DNA of 64,000 bases from Lepisosteus oculatus (GCF_040954835.1 NC_090709.1:45578490-45642489), one strand, 5' to 3'. Shown: positions 46,453 through 58,950, numbered from the stretch's first letter. Numbers and translations are program-made. The notes: generated by a model not told the origin, from the letters alone.

Positions 46453-49013
46453 TCAGCTCTGTGACACAGGGATCAGGTCAGGAGCAGCAGGCAGGAGAGG
46501 GGCCCCTCCATGTGAAAGTGAGGTTCCTGTGGGGAGAGTCGCCCCTGAATGAAGATCATCATTCTCCTCCTCCATATAAAATCCTGAGTCTTTTCTCTGC
46601 TCTGGGTCTTTCACAATAACTGTGTCTGAAGGGCTTACTGTAGAAGCACTGGGAGAACTGGATCCACTGGGAACTGGAGTAGAATGTACAATTACCATAA
46701 TCTCTTCTCCTTGTCCATCGTCTTCAGCATCAGTGAGCCTTTCCAATTGTGATTCCTCCAATTGTCTGTTTTCTACATTGCTATCAACACCGTGTTTCTC
46801 TTCTCTCTTCTCTTGAGCCACTTATTATAGAGAACAAGGCCCAGTACACCTCCCACCAGCACAATCACTGGCACAGAGACACCAGTAACAATTCCAGGCC
46901 AAATCTCTGAAAAACAGGAAAGAGAGAATTTAATGGGAGCTGCAGTCCCAGTTTTGTCAGGCCAGTTATTAAATCTCAGTAACCAAATAAATTAATTGAC
47001 AGTACCACAAAATTTTAATAATTCCAAATAAAGCACTAAATCAGGTACTATGGGAAAGTTGGCCTTGATCTTGCCAATGGCAAGAATTGTGACGTGATGC
47101 GGCTCTTCCTGCTCACTAGTCACAGTGATGACTAGCAATGTACTGAGATGATCGAAGTACAGATTGTGCAGCAGATATTTCACTGATCAAGTAAATTGTA
47201 TTTAAACAGTTGCTTGATTTTGTCTACTGAGATTGAATGACAGAAGCCAATTAATTTAAACTAATCTGCATCTAACTCAATTTTTCCTGTAATGAAGACT
47301 CACCTCACCCAGTGACAGTGACGATCGCAGTGCTGATGGTGTTTCCCTGAAGGTCCCTCACTGTGTAGCTCCCCTGATCAGCTGGTGTGAGGGAGCGCAG
47401 TGTCAGAGAGCCATCCTGCACCCACACTCTCTGCTTGTACCCGGGGCCAGGGAGCCCTGCGCTGCTCAGTAAGACTCCGGTAGACTTGGGCAGATCCTGT
47501 AGGATCAAACAGCACCTTCACTGGAGCAGCAGTGTGGAGGGGGAGAGACAGAGAGGCACCAGGCTGCAGGCTGTGGACTTCTGATTGAGCTTTAATTCAA
47601 GGAAAGGAGCAGAGTGTAAGAATGATGCAGACAGCAATTAAACAGCTGTCAAGACTGCACGCACTCAGAAGAGAAAGTATGTCTTGAAATTGAAGATAGT
47701 TTCATAACAGCAACACTGATTTAGAGTTTTAAGTTAAAATATATTCAAGTGCTATAATGAAAAATCCTTAAATATCAGGAAATCAATACCTAATCACATT
47801 TAGCTCCTATAAATGCAGATGTCAGGGACTGACACTTGTGAAAGAGTCACACTGTGCACGTTCCCCACTGGAGCCCCACTCTCACCTCCCACAGTGACAT
47901 GGACAGTGCTGATGGGGTTCCCCTGGGAGTCCTGCACTGTGTAAGTGCCCCCGTCTTCAGCTCTCACACTGGAGATTTTCAGCACCTGGTCTTGAACCCA
48001 GGCCTTCAGCCTGCTGGAGTCTGGGGTCACAGTGCTGTCGAGCACAGAGCACAGCCTGCGAGACTCTCCTCCCTCAGGCCTGAACCACAGCTCTAAAGCC
48101 TGCTGTGTGCGCAGAGGGACACTGAGGGGGTCTCACCAGGAGAGACTGATGTTCTCCTCATGTCCTACAGGAAGACATTGACAAGTGATCAGTCAGCAAG
48201 ACCAGACAAGTCACATGGCCTTCTCCCAGAATTCCCTGTCTGTCCTGAAGAGTGAATTCAGTCAACATTGTTTAAGCTGAACCCCGGCTAAAATTCACCA
48301 AGGGCCCTGGTCTGGGGTTTGGGATGAAGGAGAAGGAAGAAAAATTATAAACAGAAGATGCTGGTGCACCCTAGAGAACTGAGAGAGAAAACAACCGTAG
48401 GTCAGGTTAGTCGACACGAGTCAGGAATCACTACACTGTAAACACCCGATTCCCTCAAACTGCCCGGATCACAAAGAAGGAAAAGGAGATTACCTAGAAC
48501 TGTGAGCTTCACATCTTCGAGGAAGTTCCTGTTGCTCTTGTCATCCACAAATCGACACTCATAGATATCTTCATCCAAGAACGTCACGTTATGAAGGATC
48601 AGGGAGAAATCCCCATCTCTGATCCTCTCTCTGGACAGCTCAGCTCTGTTCTCGAACCCAGGGCCAGTGCAGTTTAGCCCTCTGTTGAACTCCAGCACAT
48701 AGTGGTCAGCTGTCTCCCACTGTATAATCTTTCTCTCCTCCAGAGTGTCTCTGTAGGAGCTCCCATCACAGGGTAGAGCAACTGTGTCCCCATAGAGCCC
48801 AGATACAGAGAGGAGAGCAGAGCACACTGGGAGACAGAGGACAGAGACAGAGAGAGACTTCAGCTCCCTTAAAACACACAACAGTGAGACACAGCTCTCT
48901 GGATGTGACTGTAACTGCTTGTGGACAGCATTTCTTCACAGGCGAGGGAACTAGAACTCTGATCTCTTACCTTGAGAGTAAAACACCGTCAGGACGATAC
49001 TCAGGACCAACAT
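46453..49013 (-). pseudogene. Gene G: family 2 Ig receptor with both cysteine-less domains broken
   Basis: Exons: 48971-49013 (signal, MLVLSIVLTVFYSQ), 48494-48826 (V, intact), 47886-48164 (D1, with TGG TGA where E has TGG GGA), 47304-47589 (D2, same one-base insertion as E, a stop at its end and a weakened acceptor), 46773-46906 (membrane: IWPGIVTGVSVPVIVLVGG..., stop TAG). The long acidic tail is open in a shifted frame from 46818 to 46453, with SSSPS and DSGFYMEEEND. The tyrosine of the E ITIM is Ser here (VHSTPV). Signal, V and membrane exons spliced directly would give an open 169-aa frame, a possible minimal receptor. Mostly pseudogene, but a V-only product is conceivable. Confidence 0.7.
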
Positions 49014-49019
49014 GATAAG

Positions 49020-50540
49020 GGACCTGCAGTAAGGATATGAGCGACAGGAGTAAAGCTATAACAGAAAACAATGACCCTGATGCTTTAGTAGTAGCAGAGT
49101 GAGGAGTTCATTGCCCTGTGTTCGTGTACACTGGAATTCTTATTTGCACTGAGCTCTCAGGGCATACACAATACTACACACGTACTGTAGAGCAAACGGG
49201 TGTTGGTATAACACCATTTTTACCGTTATTGTAATTAAACAAGCAATGACTGAAATGACATTTAATTCGAGAAACTTCTCAGACCGAACAGTTTTCAAGA
49301 ACATTACTTACTTTCGTAAACGGCGCGCTGATTATCCGAGATCAGCCTCGCCCAGAAATGTGAACTACGCGTCACTGGCCCTATGTACCGCCGCCGTATC
49401 ACCTGTCAGCCAGACTAGTCCCGATTTCTTTCAACTGTGGAGTGAATCACAAGTGACCGTGGAGTGACCTGCAGAGTGCTATTCGTGTGTCAGAGGACGC
49501 GGGGGGGTTAGAAAGATTGAGGATCTCAAAGCGTTTCCTGGGTACCTTCCCCGGTGCAGTGTGTGATCATACACGTCTGCACAATTGTCACGGAATAACA
49601 GCATTTATCTGACTCGGTTTTAGGCAGTGGGATCGATTTAATCGCACGGACGACATACACGACTGTACTTACACGGGGTGCAAACTGTATCGTGTCATCA
49701 TGATTAATCTCCGGGGGGAGAGTCGGGCTGTGTGCATTTTGCAGCGCCGCACATGGTCAGAAACGCTCAAGCCACAGAGCCAGCCCAGCTGTCGGGAGCC
49801 TGGACGTGTGGTGATTGCCGAGTGTGACAGGCTGCTCACACACGGACACGATCGCTGCGGATCTCGTAGATACGAGGTAACGCGATAAGGTTGAAGGCGC
49901 TGTCGTAGTCTTTAAAGTATCCCTCTGTAGCACACTCTGTGTTGACGCGCTGTATTAAATGTAACCCAATATGGACACTAACGAAACATTTCTTGACAGT
50001 TTTAACCAACGGATCTGTTCGGGTGTCTTTTGTCGTTTTTATGTACTTGCCGGTTTGGTAACATGAGCACTGCAGGGTTTAGCAGATTGACAAAAAAAAA
50101 CGGAAGAGAGTACTTTGTTTCTGTTTCGGTTTTGGATGTTTGCCACGGGATTCTGCTTCCTGATTATCGAAAATGTATCGTTTCCCCCCCCTATTGTGTG
50201 TCTACATATCTACTTGCAATATTTACTTAACACTCAAGAGGTTCAGTAAAAGGAGTTGTAATTTACAAATCAATCATGAGCTTTAGAAAAATATTACATT
50301 CATGATATGTCATTGCATTTTTTTTGGTTTTACTTTATTGGGTGTGAACTACACTTTACTGAAATGTTCATTGTCATAAATACATCAGCCCAGGGAGAGC
50401 TACTTTGAAAAACAGCTTCTTCAGCAATTATTGTCAATGCCATGACCAAGGTGTGACCTTGTTTAAAAATGTTTTTGGCCTCAGCTTTTGTTGAAATTAA
50501 TTCTGGTGTAAGGAATGCTGTTGTATGTTGAAGCTGATAT
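49020..50540. other. 5' flank of gene G, no other gene
   Basis: The shared E/F promoter-side sequence is not recognisable beyond a few tens of bases here. No gene is seen. Confidence 0.4.
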
Positions 50541-50547
50541 CCTGACT

Positions 50548-50675
50548 TCTCATAACACAGCTGGCTGAGCTCCTCCAGTCAGGACAGGGAGCTCTTCTGT
50601 ACACACTGGGTGGTAGGGGTGGGGAACAAGCTGCCAAGCCCTGTTGTTGAAGCTAATACCTGGCTTCTCAAATCC
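50548..50675 (-). repeat. R1 repeat copy
   Basis: 'gagctcctccagtcaggaca' and 'ggggtggggaacaagctgcc' in reverse orientation. Confidence 0.65.
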
Positions 50676-50769
50676 CTCCAATCAATTAGCTACTTATTAC
50701 CGAATGGCTTAGATGGCCTCCTCTCATTTGTGACTGTGTGCTAACATTGTGTTCAATATTGATTCTTCA

Positions 50770-51100
50770 TCAGGCTCTGGTGTCCCGGGACAGGCTGGGA
50801 GGAAGTGAATGTGGCTGTGCTGACCGCGGAGCTCCTGGCCCAGGAGAGGAGGCCTGTCCAGCAGTGGACAGGAGGAAGACTGCGGGATGGAGGTCAAGGT
50901 AAGGAAGGTGAGAGTGTAGAGAGGAGAGACGTGGCTGTCGGGGAGAGTCAGTGATTCTCCTCACCCTCTTAGACCAGTATCAGTAAATCTAGCTGTCTGA
51001 TGCATGATCTTCTGTTCTTTCTTTAGATTTTTAAATGAAGTTGCTTTGTATATCATGATGCTTTCCAACTCTGAATAAAGTTTTCAGAAAACCTTTCCTG
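50770..51100 (+). other. Terminal-exon module 3
   Basis: 'ggtgtcccgggacaggctgg', one 56-base unit ('ctcctggcccaggagagg...'), then 'ctttccaactctgaataaag' with AATAAA at 51074. Closest to module 1, without its unit expansion. Confidence 0.55.
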
Positions 51101-51439
51101 TGTTTGTGGCTGTGTGTTCATAAACTTCTAAAAAAGTTACTCTAGGATTATTGTGTAACTTACCCAAATGCCATGGGTCAATATATCATATCTACTCTGG
51201 TAACCTGCTTTATGGTTTTGTCAGTCCCCTAATGCTGAGATCTGGTTGAGGGAGTTAAATGGGTGTAATAAACACCTCAATCATCTGATGATTATGTTTT
51301 GCAATAAAAATAATTCTGATCTCAAAGGTCCATCCCAAGACAAGCAAAAACAGACATCAGAATAGACGAAAAGTTATACAAAATAAATATAAATTAAAAA
51401 AAATACATAGGTGTGTGCAAAATATGATGATCGTAGTCA

Positions 51440-52637
51440 CTGTAGAAACAATAAAAATATGTGCAAAATGTGCATAATTTTATACAGATTGATTGCCCAA
51501 AAAGTACAATGGAGTAAACATGCTGTCCATAGAGGAGCAGATGAAGGGCTAACAGTCCTAGCCAAGGGCAGCGTTATACACCCTGACAGCCACCGGGAGG
51601 AAAGACCTGTGGAAACGTTCCCTTGAACACCGGAGCTGGAGCAGTCTATTGCTAAAAGTGCTCCGCTGCCCAGTAACAGTCCCATGAAGCGGATGAGAGG
51701 CGTTGTTCCTGATGGCTGTGAGCTTGGTCAGCATTCTCCTCTCAGCCACCACCTCCATGGGGTCAAGGCTCAGCCCCAACACAGAGCCAGCCTTCTTGAT
51801 GAGTTTATTGAGCCTATTTGCATCTGTCATGATGCTGCTGCCCCAGCTTACAACAGCTTAGAAGATGGCTGCTGCCACCACTGATTCATAAAAAATGTGT
51901 AGCAGTGTTCCACACACACCAAAGGACCTGAGTCTCCTAAGAAAATAGAGTTGGCTCTGACCTTTCTTGTACAGGGCATCGGTAGGACTGTACCCCCTCT
52001 ATGTCCTCACCCTGAATGGAAACAGGGTTCAGCGGAGACTAATTCCTCCGGAAGTCCAAGATCATTTCTTTGGTCTTGCTGGTGTAAAGCTGGAGATGGT
52101 TAAGATGACACCACTCCACGAAGTTGGTAATCAACTTCCTATATTACTCCTCCCTCCCCTCTCTTATACACCCCACACTTGCAGAGTCATCCGAAAACTT
52201 CTGCAGATTACATGTCTCAGAGTTGTACCTGAAGTCAGAGGTGTAAAACGTGAACAGGAATGGAGCAAGGGCAGTCCCCTGTGGAGCCCCAGTACTGCTA
52301 ACAACCTGTTCAGACACACAGCTCTGTAGCCGTACATACTGTGGCCTGCAGGTCAGATAGTCTATAATCCAGGACACCAGGGGAGTGTCCACCTGTGCCA
52401 CCCTTAGCTTATCTCTCAGTAAAGGTGGATGGATGGTGTTAAAGGCACTGGAGAAGTCAAAGAACATAACTCTCACGATGCTCCCCGTCTTCTCCAGGTG
52501 AGAGTTAGCTCTGTGTAGCAGATAGATGACTGCGTCCTCCACTCCCAGGTGTGACCGGTAGGCGAACTGCAGGGGGTCCAGTGCTGTACTCACCAGGGTT
52601 CTGAGGTGGTCCAGTACAAGTTTTTCCAGAGTTTCAA
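51440..52637 (-). mobile_element. L2-type LINE fragment (reverse transcriptase C-terminal half)
   Basis: Minus strand. 52144-52593 encodes an RT block: LDPLQFAYRSHLGVEDA, FFDFSSAFNTI, STGAPQGTALAPFLFT and QKFSDDSA, where the catalytic FADD-type box reads FSDD. 51558-51830 encodes the conserved C-terminus (NRLNKLIKKAGSVLG, SHPLHGTV, RSFLPVAVRVYN). Stops and frameshifts lie between the two blocks. 5'-truncated and inactive. Confidence 0.85.
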
Positions 52638-52639
52638 CA

Positions 52640-53370
52640 GTGACAACAGGATGTCAACAGTGGTTTTGCGCTCAGATCTGAGCAGGTCTTTACACACCAA
52701 GCTACGCCAACCTCCCACAGATAGCAAAAAAACAACAACAAAATATCACCCAAGAGAATAGTAGTGGTCGCAGTTAATCACCAATCCCGCGTCTGACGTG
52801 TTTACATATACAAACAAAAGCAGGATGAGGCCAGGTATTGGACATATCGGTATTGACGCACTGATTCAGACTCAGGAAATCTTTCATCCCCACTGCAATC
52901 ACAGTCCAAAACAATGCAAAGTAACTACTGTACCTTGTCTCCTGTCTCCTGTTTCTTATCTCCTGTAACACCACTGTATTCCCTTCCCTTTTGATAATGT
53001 GTATTGTCATTGTGTTGTGTTTGACTGTGCCGTAAAAAAAAAAATTCCCCCAGGGGACAATAAAGCTTGAAATTGAAAACTGAATTGAAAATGAAAATGA
53101 TGAGGTAAACGCAAAAATTCACCAGATCACACCATTTTTCCGTATATAGACGAACACCCCCCTCCACACACACACATACAACAAAAAATCATTTTACATA
53201 ACAGTCAAACTCATCAGAGTAACGACAATTCATTTCAGCCAGCCCTGACGAGGGAGAAATTAGAACTGGCTTGATGTTCTAGTCCGTTGTTGAGCTGAAC
53301 GGTCCTTGATAATGTTTATTTCCCTACGAGCAAATCCACACACCCCAGAGTCATGCGACCAGGAAAGGAC
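52640..53370. other. Intergenic, retroposon-like debris
   Basis: Near 53035-53070 'aaattcccccaggggacaataaag' resembles the 3' end of a non-LTR element. No gene. Confidence 0.4.
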
Positions 53371-53374
53371 GCTT

Positions 53375-54949
53375 GCTTTGATAGGAGGATCGTTCCTGAA
53401 TCGCCTGACTGTCCATTCAGCCATTTTATAACCGTATGATAAAGCTTTAGGGTCGCGGTCAAACCGGAGCTTATCCCGGCAAGCAGCGGGCGCAAATCAG
53501 AATACACCCAGCACGGGACGCCAGACCACCACAGGACACACACACACACACCAGGGCCAGTTTTCCCACCAGCATCTCTGAACTGTGTGCAGGAAAACCA
53601 CACGAACACTAGATAAACTCCAGGTCCAGAATTGAACCCAGGTCCCCTTCAATGCGAGGGCACCCATGCTGGCCACTACGATGCCGTGCCGCCCCCGAAG
53701 AAAATTCTACACTCCAAGACACCAGCGAGCAGGGAGATCGGTCACACAAAGGCGAGAAGGCGGTCGTCGTATTTTCTTGAAAGCCGCATCACATTCAGAG
53801 CAACGGTAAGGAATCCATTGTACACAGAAACGTTACTTGCTTATAGAACTGACCCAGTGCGCGACAACTCGACACATTTTTACATAGATAATGATCAAAA
53901 GAAGCTCTGGGTTTCTGAAAGTTAAAGATACCTCCCACATTTATGCGCTATTAAAGCTTCAAAGAACCCCCAAGATCTGTGCTTTTGTTCCCTTTAAGTA
54001 ACTGCACGGTCATATCTTTGGCGACTTTTCTCAATACAGAAAAGGTATATAATATTGAGGAGGCTGTTACCTCGAGCTACACCTCTAATCGATATTACCC
54101 AATCAGGATAGCGGCTTCAACATCATGGCTGGGAGGGGGTTGTTCCCCATCCCTGCCACCCTTTGTGTAAAGAAACACCTCCTGTCCTGCCTGCAGGATC
54201 TTAACCAGCTGTTTCCCCCAAAAGATGCCGGGGTACCCCGTCTTTTCCTTGCACCCTTAAAATGATTTTAATCCCAATTGTGTAACTTTTCGATTGCACA
54301 TTTAACTATGGCACAGTGAAAACCCATTGAAAATTGAAAAATACGCGACTCCCAACAACATTCCTAAGGCACACATCGGCTGCCCTTAACCTCCCGTCAC
54401 AGAAAAGCTTAGCCCAAGGCTAAAAACTTTGATTAACATCGTTCAAGGAGGCAGACAGGGCGATAAAGCTCAGAGACTGAGAGTCGAGCTGCCTATGGAA
54501 GGTGTCACCCGCCTGAGTTCGGTTTGAGGATCAACACAGCAAAAAAAAATAAATAAATAATGAAGCTGCTCTTTGTGATCTGTGAGTATACAAGTGAAAT
54601 AGATTGTAGAAACGTAAGATTGAATTTTTTTTTCTTCCGTTTTTGCCTAAATGTCAACTGGCCTTCTAGGCAAGATGTCACGGTTAAATGTTGTTCAAAC
54701 ATGCAGCACTCGGCCAAAGTTTAATTTATTTTATTTTTAGACGGACATAAACTGACTTCTCTCGTCTTTTCACGGCTCCCTAATGTCCGAAAACACGAGG
54801 GGAGGGGGATACAAAAACGAAGGCGGTTTTATTGACGTCTTGTAAAAATAATCAGAAAAGCGGTTCTAAACTTCTCGTCTGGTGGATTATGTCGGAGGTG
54901 AGGCTGGTAAAAACACGCGATCAGCGAAAAACGCCTTCCTCGGTGACTA
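53375..54949 (+). repeat. Duplicated segment, copy 1 (uninterrupted)
   Basis: 1.57 kb, nearly identical to 61048-63878 apart from the insertion there. It contains a right end of the minisatellite-bearing repeat (53515-53690) and an R1 fragment (54105-54200). The boundaries 'gctttgataggaggatcg' and 'ttcctcggtgacta' show no terminal inverted repeats. No gene. Confidence 0.9.
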
Positions 54950-56795
54950 TTGAACAACTCAGAGTGATTAAAGTAGAATTGTATACATTTGGTTTAGAAC
55001 CTATTAGGTTTCTGCAAGGGCAATATTGCTAAATTATTCACAGGAGTGCCAGCTTCTTGAAGTAACCGGGGTGCTCCAGCGTAACTTTAGAGACAACGGT
55101 TGACGGTACATTTTTGGATTGGGAACAAGTTTCTACCGCAATGGTTGGAATTAAATACACCGTGGAAAAAAATAGTTCCGTATTGGCATGGTAAAAGAAC
55201 TCTTCACAGAGTGTCGGGAAAGCGCTGTTTTTTAATGTTATGGTATTAATCACAAGATTTAAATATATTTTTTATTCCGAATTTAAAGCCACCGTAATAT
55301 TTTCCCTTACAACTTTCAGTCTGATCGAGCGATGAGGTCTTACTTTGAAAACCGTCGTAGAAAAGCGCGTAGTTTTTACGCACTGTTTGAACACAGCCAG
55401 ACGTGTAAAAGGGACTTTTCGATTTTGCGCCAGTATCCCCGACAACCTTATGTGCTTTGGCGACATCAAGACGTTTTCGACGCCGGATGGGTTGTCGAAC
55501 CGTCACATTGATCTCGATGCGTTTCAAAACCGGACACGTGCAGGATCGCGCCTCCAAAATGTATCGCTGGGCTCGACTTTTGTTTGATTCCCCCGAGTAG
55601 TCGTTTTTTTTAACTTTCCTGTCGGAGTCCCACAGGTAAACTATCGATATGAACAAGGAAATGTCCTAAAACGCATTTGGGCACTAGAGAATATCCTCGA
55701 CTCCAAGATACTGAGGTTTGAAACCTTTTGTAAAAAAGTAAAAAAAGGCACGAAGTGTTAGGTTATTTAACATTAGACCTTGGGTGTCTTTTAAGTACAG
55801 CAATGCTTTTTTAAAATAATACTTCGATGTTTGACGTCTTCAGCCGCCGTCGCTTTCAAAGAAGGAAACTCTCATTCACTCACTCTGCGACTTTGAAAGC
55901 AAAGTTCGATTTTTAAACGACTCGACCAATGTCCACTACAAGCCGAACATTTAATCGAATGCTGCGTTGACGGCGATGGAACACTCGAATCAATCAGAAA
56001 ACACCGATTTGTAACACGACCACAATAATATTTTCAGAGCACTAACCTTTCTGATCCAAAACGACTACGCCCGTTACTAAAAAAAAGTCATTTGTAGTCA
56101 GGACAATAACGTGAAATCACACTATTACAGATTATTAACGTACATGATGATCAATATGGGTGTACGTCTAAGCTTTGGTTTCTCAAATTAGTTTTAAGAG
56201 AAACACTGACCAAAAACGAACCAATGACGTACTGAAGAACGACAACGCTTAACGACAGAGAAAATTAATTTCCAGATGTTTAATTAATCCAATCATTAGT
56301 GAACTGATATGTAGTCTTTCACATAAAATTCCACTTTTTTTTGCTAACGCGGAACGACACTTGCTGTATAAACCGCTCCGATGCTCGGGGTTAAAAGAAC
56401 ATCGAAAAACCTCTCAATGGAGACGGTAAGAACCAGCGAAAGCCCAGGATCAACATTCAGGTCACCATCACTCTTGAACTCAGACACCGCGCAAAAATAA
56501 AAATAAAGAGAGAAAGCGTGAGAATTGGCGCTCGACCCTTCATCGCGAAGAACCTCTTCGTCGAACCGGGACTGAGGAAAAAAAACGGGATTCGCGGACT
56601 TACAGGGGCTCCCTTCCAAATCCTGCAGCCGTGTCGCGTCCAGTCGTGTCCGGTGGTTCGTTCCCCGTTCCCAGAACCCCCCGGGCCGCGCGCCTGGTCA
56701 GGCCAATTAACAGGCGCCGCTAATTACAGCGCTTACAGTTCAGGAGTGAACACCCAGGCACGCGTGCCAAACTGACCCCCGCTCGTCGATGATGG
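54950..56795. other. Intergenic, no gene recognised
   Basis: Several open frames overlap on both strands at 55246-55656 but show no known domain. Confidence 0.35.
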
Positions 56796-56814
56796 TGAGA
56801 TTCGGTGCAGCTCT

Positions 56815-56970
56815 CGGTATCACACGGTATCACACGGTACTAATCGGTATCAAACGGTATAACACGGTATTACACGTTCTCGGTATCACATGCTATCACA
56901 TGGTATTAATCGGTATCAAACGGTATCACACGCTACCAGACGGTATTAGTCGGTATCACACGATATCACA
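56815..56970 (+). repeat. Degenerate 10-11-bp minisatellite (cggtatcaca)
   Basis: About fifteen imperfect copies of 'cggtatcaca' and variants such as 'cggtattaat' and 'cggtatcaaa'. Confidence 0.9.
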
Positions 56971-56989
56971 CGCTCAAAGTCTATAAATT

Positions 56990-57680
56990 TAATATGTCAT
57001 ATCCTCGGGACGTCCAGCGTGTTTAAGGTGCAAGGTACAATATTTTAACGAGCCGCTTCTCCGTTTCCAGCAAGTTTGAAATCGAATTAGCTTCCTATAA
57101 TGCTGGTGTTTTTTTTGTTGTTGTTGTTGTTGTTGTAAATGCCCTGTGCGTTTTGCTTCGTGTAAGATTTAAATTCCCATAGAATCGGGCATTCCGTGCG
57201 TCAGAAGGATTGGAGAAGCGTCAGGAAACGGGGAAGAGCATGCAGATTCCTTACAGAATGTCCCCCCGGGCCAGATTCAAACCCGGGAACCCAGACCTGC
57301 AATGTAGCAACACTAATGACCAAAATACCCCTGCCGCGTGTCGCTTAATTTTGACTAATCAGCAAAAAAAAATGGCACATGAATGCTACGCTAATTACTG
57401 AAGCTTATTAATACACGTCTGTTCTTAAACTGATTTTAGAGCACCACTTGCAACTTGCTTCCTTTTTGGAAAAGGAAAAAATAGCCCTTTGAGCCAAAAC
57501 GGTTTAATCCCTCAGAGCGCGTTTTTAAAGCGTGAAACTGACGATGGCGCCGAACAGCATAAAATAGCGTTTTATTATTCTTTGACTTTTGGAAGTCGAC
57601 TTCGGGACTCGTGTTATCTAGCAAGGTGTTTCCCGGCCGGCACGCGTGAGCGGAGATTTTTTTTCAATCCAAAAACACTT
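56990..57680. other. Flank upstream of gene D
   Basis: Includes a TTG microsatellite at 57112-57137. The leader exon of gene D should lie here; a candidate ATG at 57692 (MSRGLSFWAVLG) lacks a clear donor. Confidence 0.35.
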
Positions 57681-58144
57681 TTTCGTTTAAAAATGTCCCG
57701 TGGCCTCTCGTTCTGGGCTGTTTTAGGGAGCCGTTTTGACTGACTGGATTGAAAAGCTTGGGTTGTGAAGGGCTTTATGTCAGGGGCCGCTGTCCAGGCG
57801 CGCCGAGGTGAGAGCGGTCAGTCCGGCGACACGGTCATCCTGGGCTGTGACGTCACTTGCCAATCTGGGACCATGTGGTTCGCACAGCGAGCCTGGCGGA
57901 CCCCGGTCCCGGTGCTGACGTTGATGCGCTCCGGCTCCAATCAGGAGAAAAATAATACGGCGTACAGTAAAGGGGGTCTGGAGTCTCGCTTCACCGCTCT
58001 TCTGAACAGCAGCAGCCTGCGGACCGAGGAATGTAACCGAGGAAGACCTGGCGCTGTATTACTGAGCTGACAGAGCCGAAGGAGCAATCAGCTTCGGAAA
58101 CGGAACCCGACTCGTCTTCCTAGGTGAGAGATCTAGGGGGCTCA

Positions 58145-58560
58145 GCGAGGCTGGACCTGGCCAGTCAGTGTGTCTGTTAATCAATCAATGTGTCAGTTAA
58201 TCAGTGTGCCAGCTACTCAAAATCAGTTTGCCAGTTAATCAATCAATGTATCAGTGTGCCAGTCAGTATATCAGGGTGCCAGCTAATCAATTAGTGTGTC
58301 AGTGTGCCAGTCAGTGTACCAATTAATCAATCAATCTGTCAATCAGTATGTTGATATGTCAGTTAATCAATCAGTGTGCCAGTCTGTAGGTCAGTGTACC
58401 AGTTAATCACTCATTGTGCCAGTGTGCCAGTTAATTCATCAGTGTGCCAGCTAATCAGTGTCAGTGTGCCAGTTAATCAATCAGTGTGTCAGTTATTCAT
58501 TATTGTGCCAGTGTGCCAGTTAGTCAATCAGTCTGGCAGTCTGTGCATCACAGTAGCAGA
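58145..58560 (+). repeat. Degenerate tandem repeat in gene D intron
   Basis: About twenty imperfect copies of a unit like 'cagtgtgccagttaatcaat', varying in length. Confidence 0.88.
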
Positions 58561-58764
58561 TCTCTAAGGACATGAAAGCGCTATATTGTCCTCACATGCT
58601 GTTAGAGGTGGGCAGGTCTCATCCTCCAGGGCTGGACTGTCCTCTTGTTTTCATGCCCCCAGTGGCCCCGGGGGGCTCTGAGATGGGGGATCTGTCCAGA
58701 CAGCAGCACCACTGCCTGATGAGGCGCTGACGGACGAGTCTAGCAGGTTAGTGACCGTCTGAGA

Positions 58765-58950
58765 TCATGGGGTGCTGTCTGTGTGGAGTCTGCACGTTCT
58801 CCCTGCATTCAAGTGGGTTTCCTCCAGGTGCTCCAGTTTCCTCCCACTGTGCAAAGACATGCTGGTGGGGTAGGAAAATTGGCCCTGGTGTGTGTGTGTG
58901 ATGGACTGGTGTCCAGCTTGTGTCTGTTGCTTGCTGGGATAAGCTCCAGC
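58765..58950 (-). repeat. Short copy of the minisatellite-bearing interspersed repeat
   Basis: 'gtggagtctgcacgttctcc', 'cagtttcctcccactgtgc' and 'gtgatggactggtgtcc' in order. Confidence 0.75.

Noticed and set aside
55246-55656. 136-codon minus-strand frame
   Set aside because: Overlapping frames are open on the other strand and no family signature was found.
58640-58740. Candidate membrane or stalk exon of gene D after the acceptor at about 58662
   Set aside because: The phase-1 reading gives no hydrophobic segment and meets a stop after about 22 codons.
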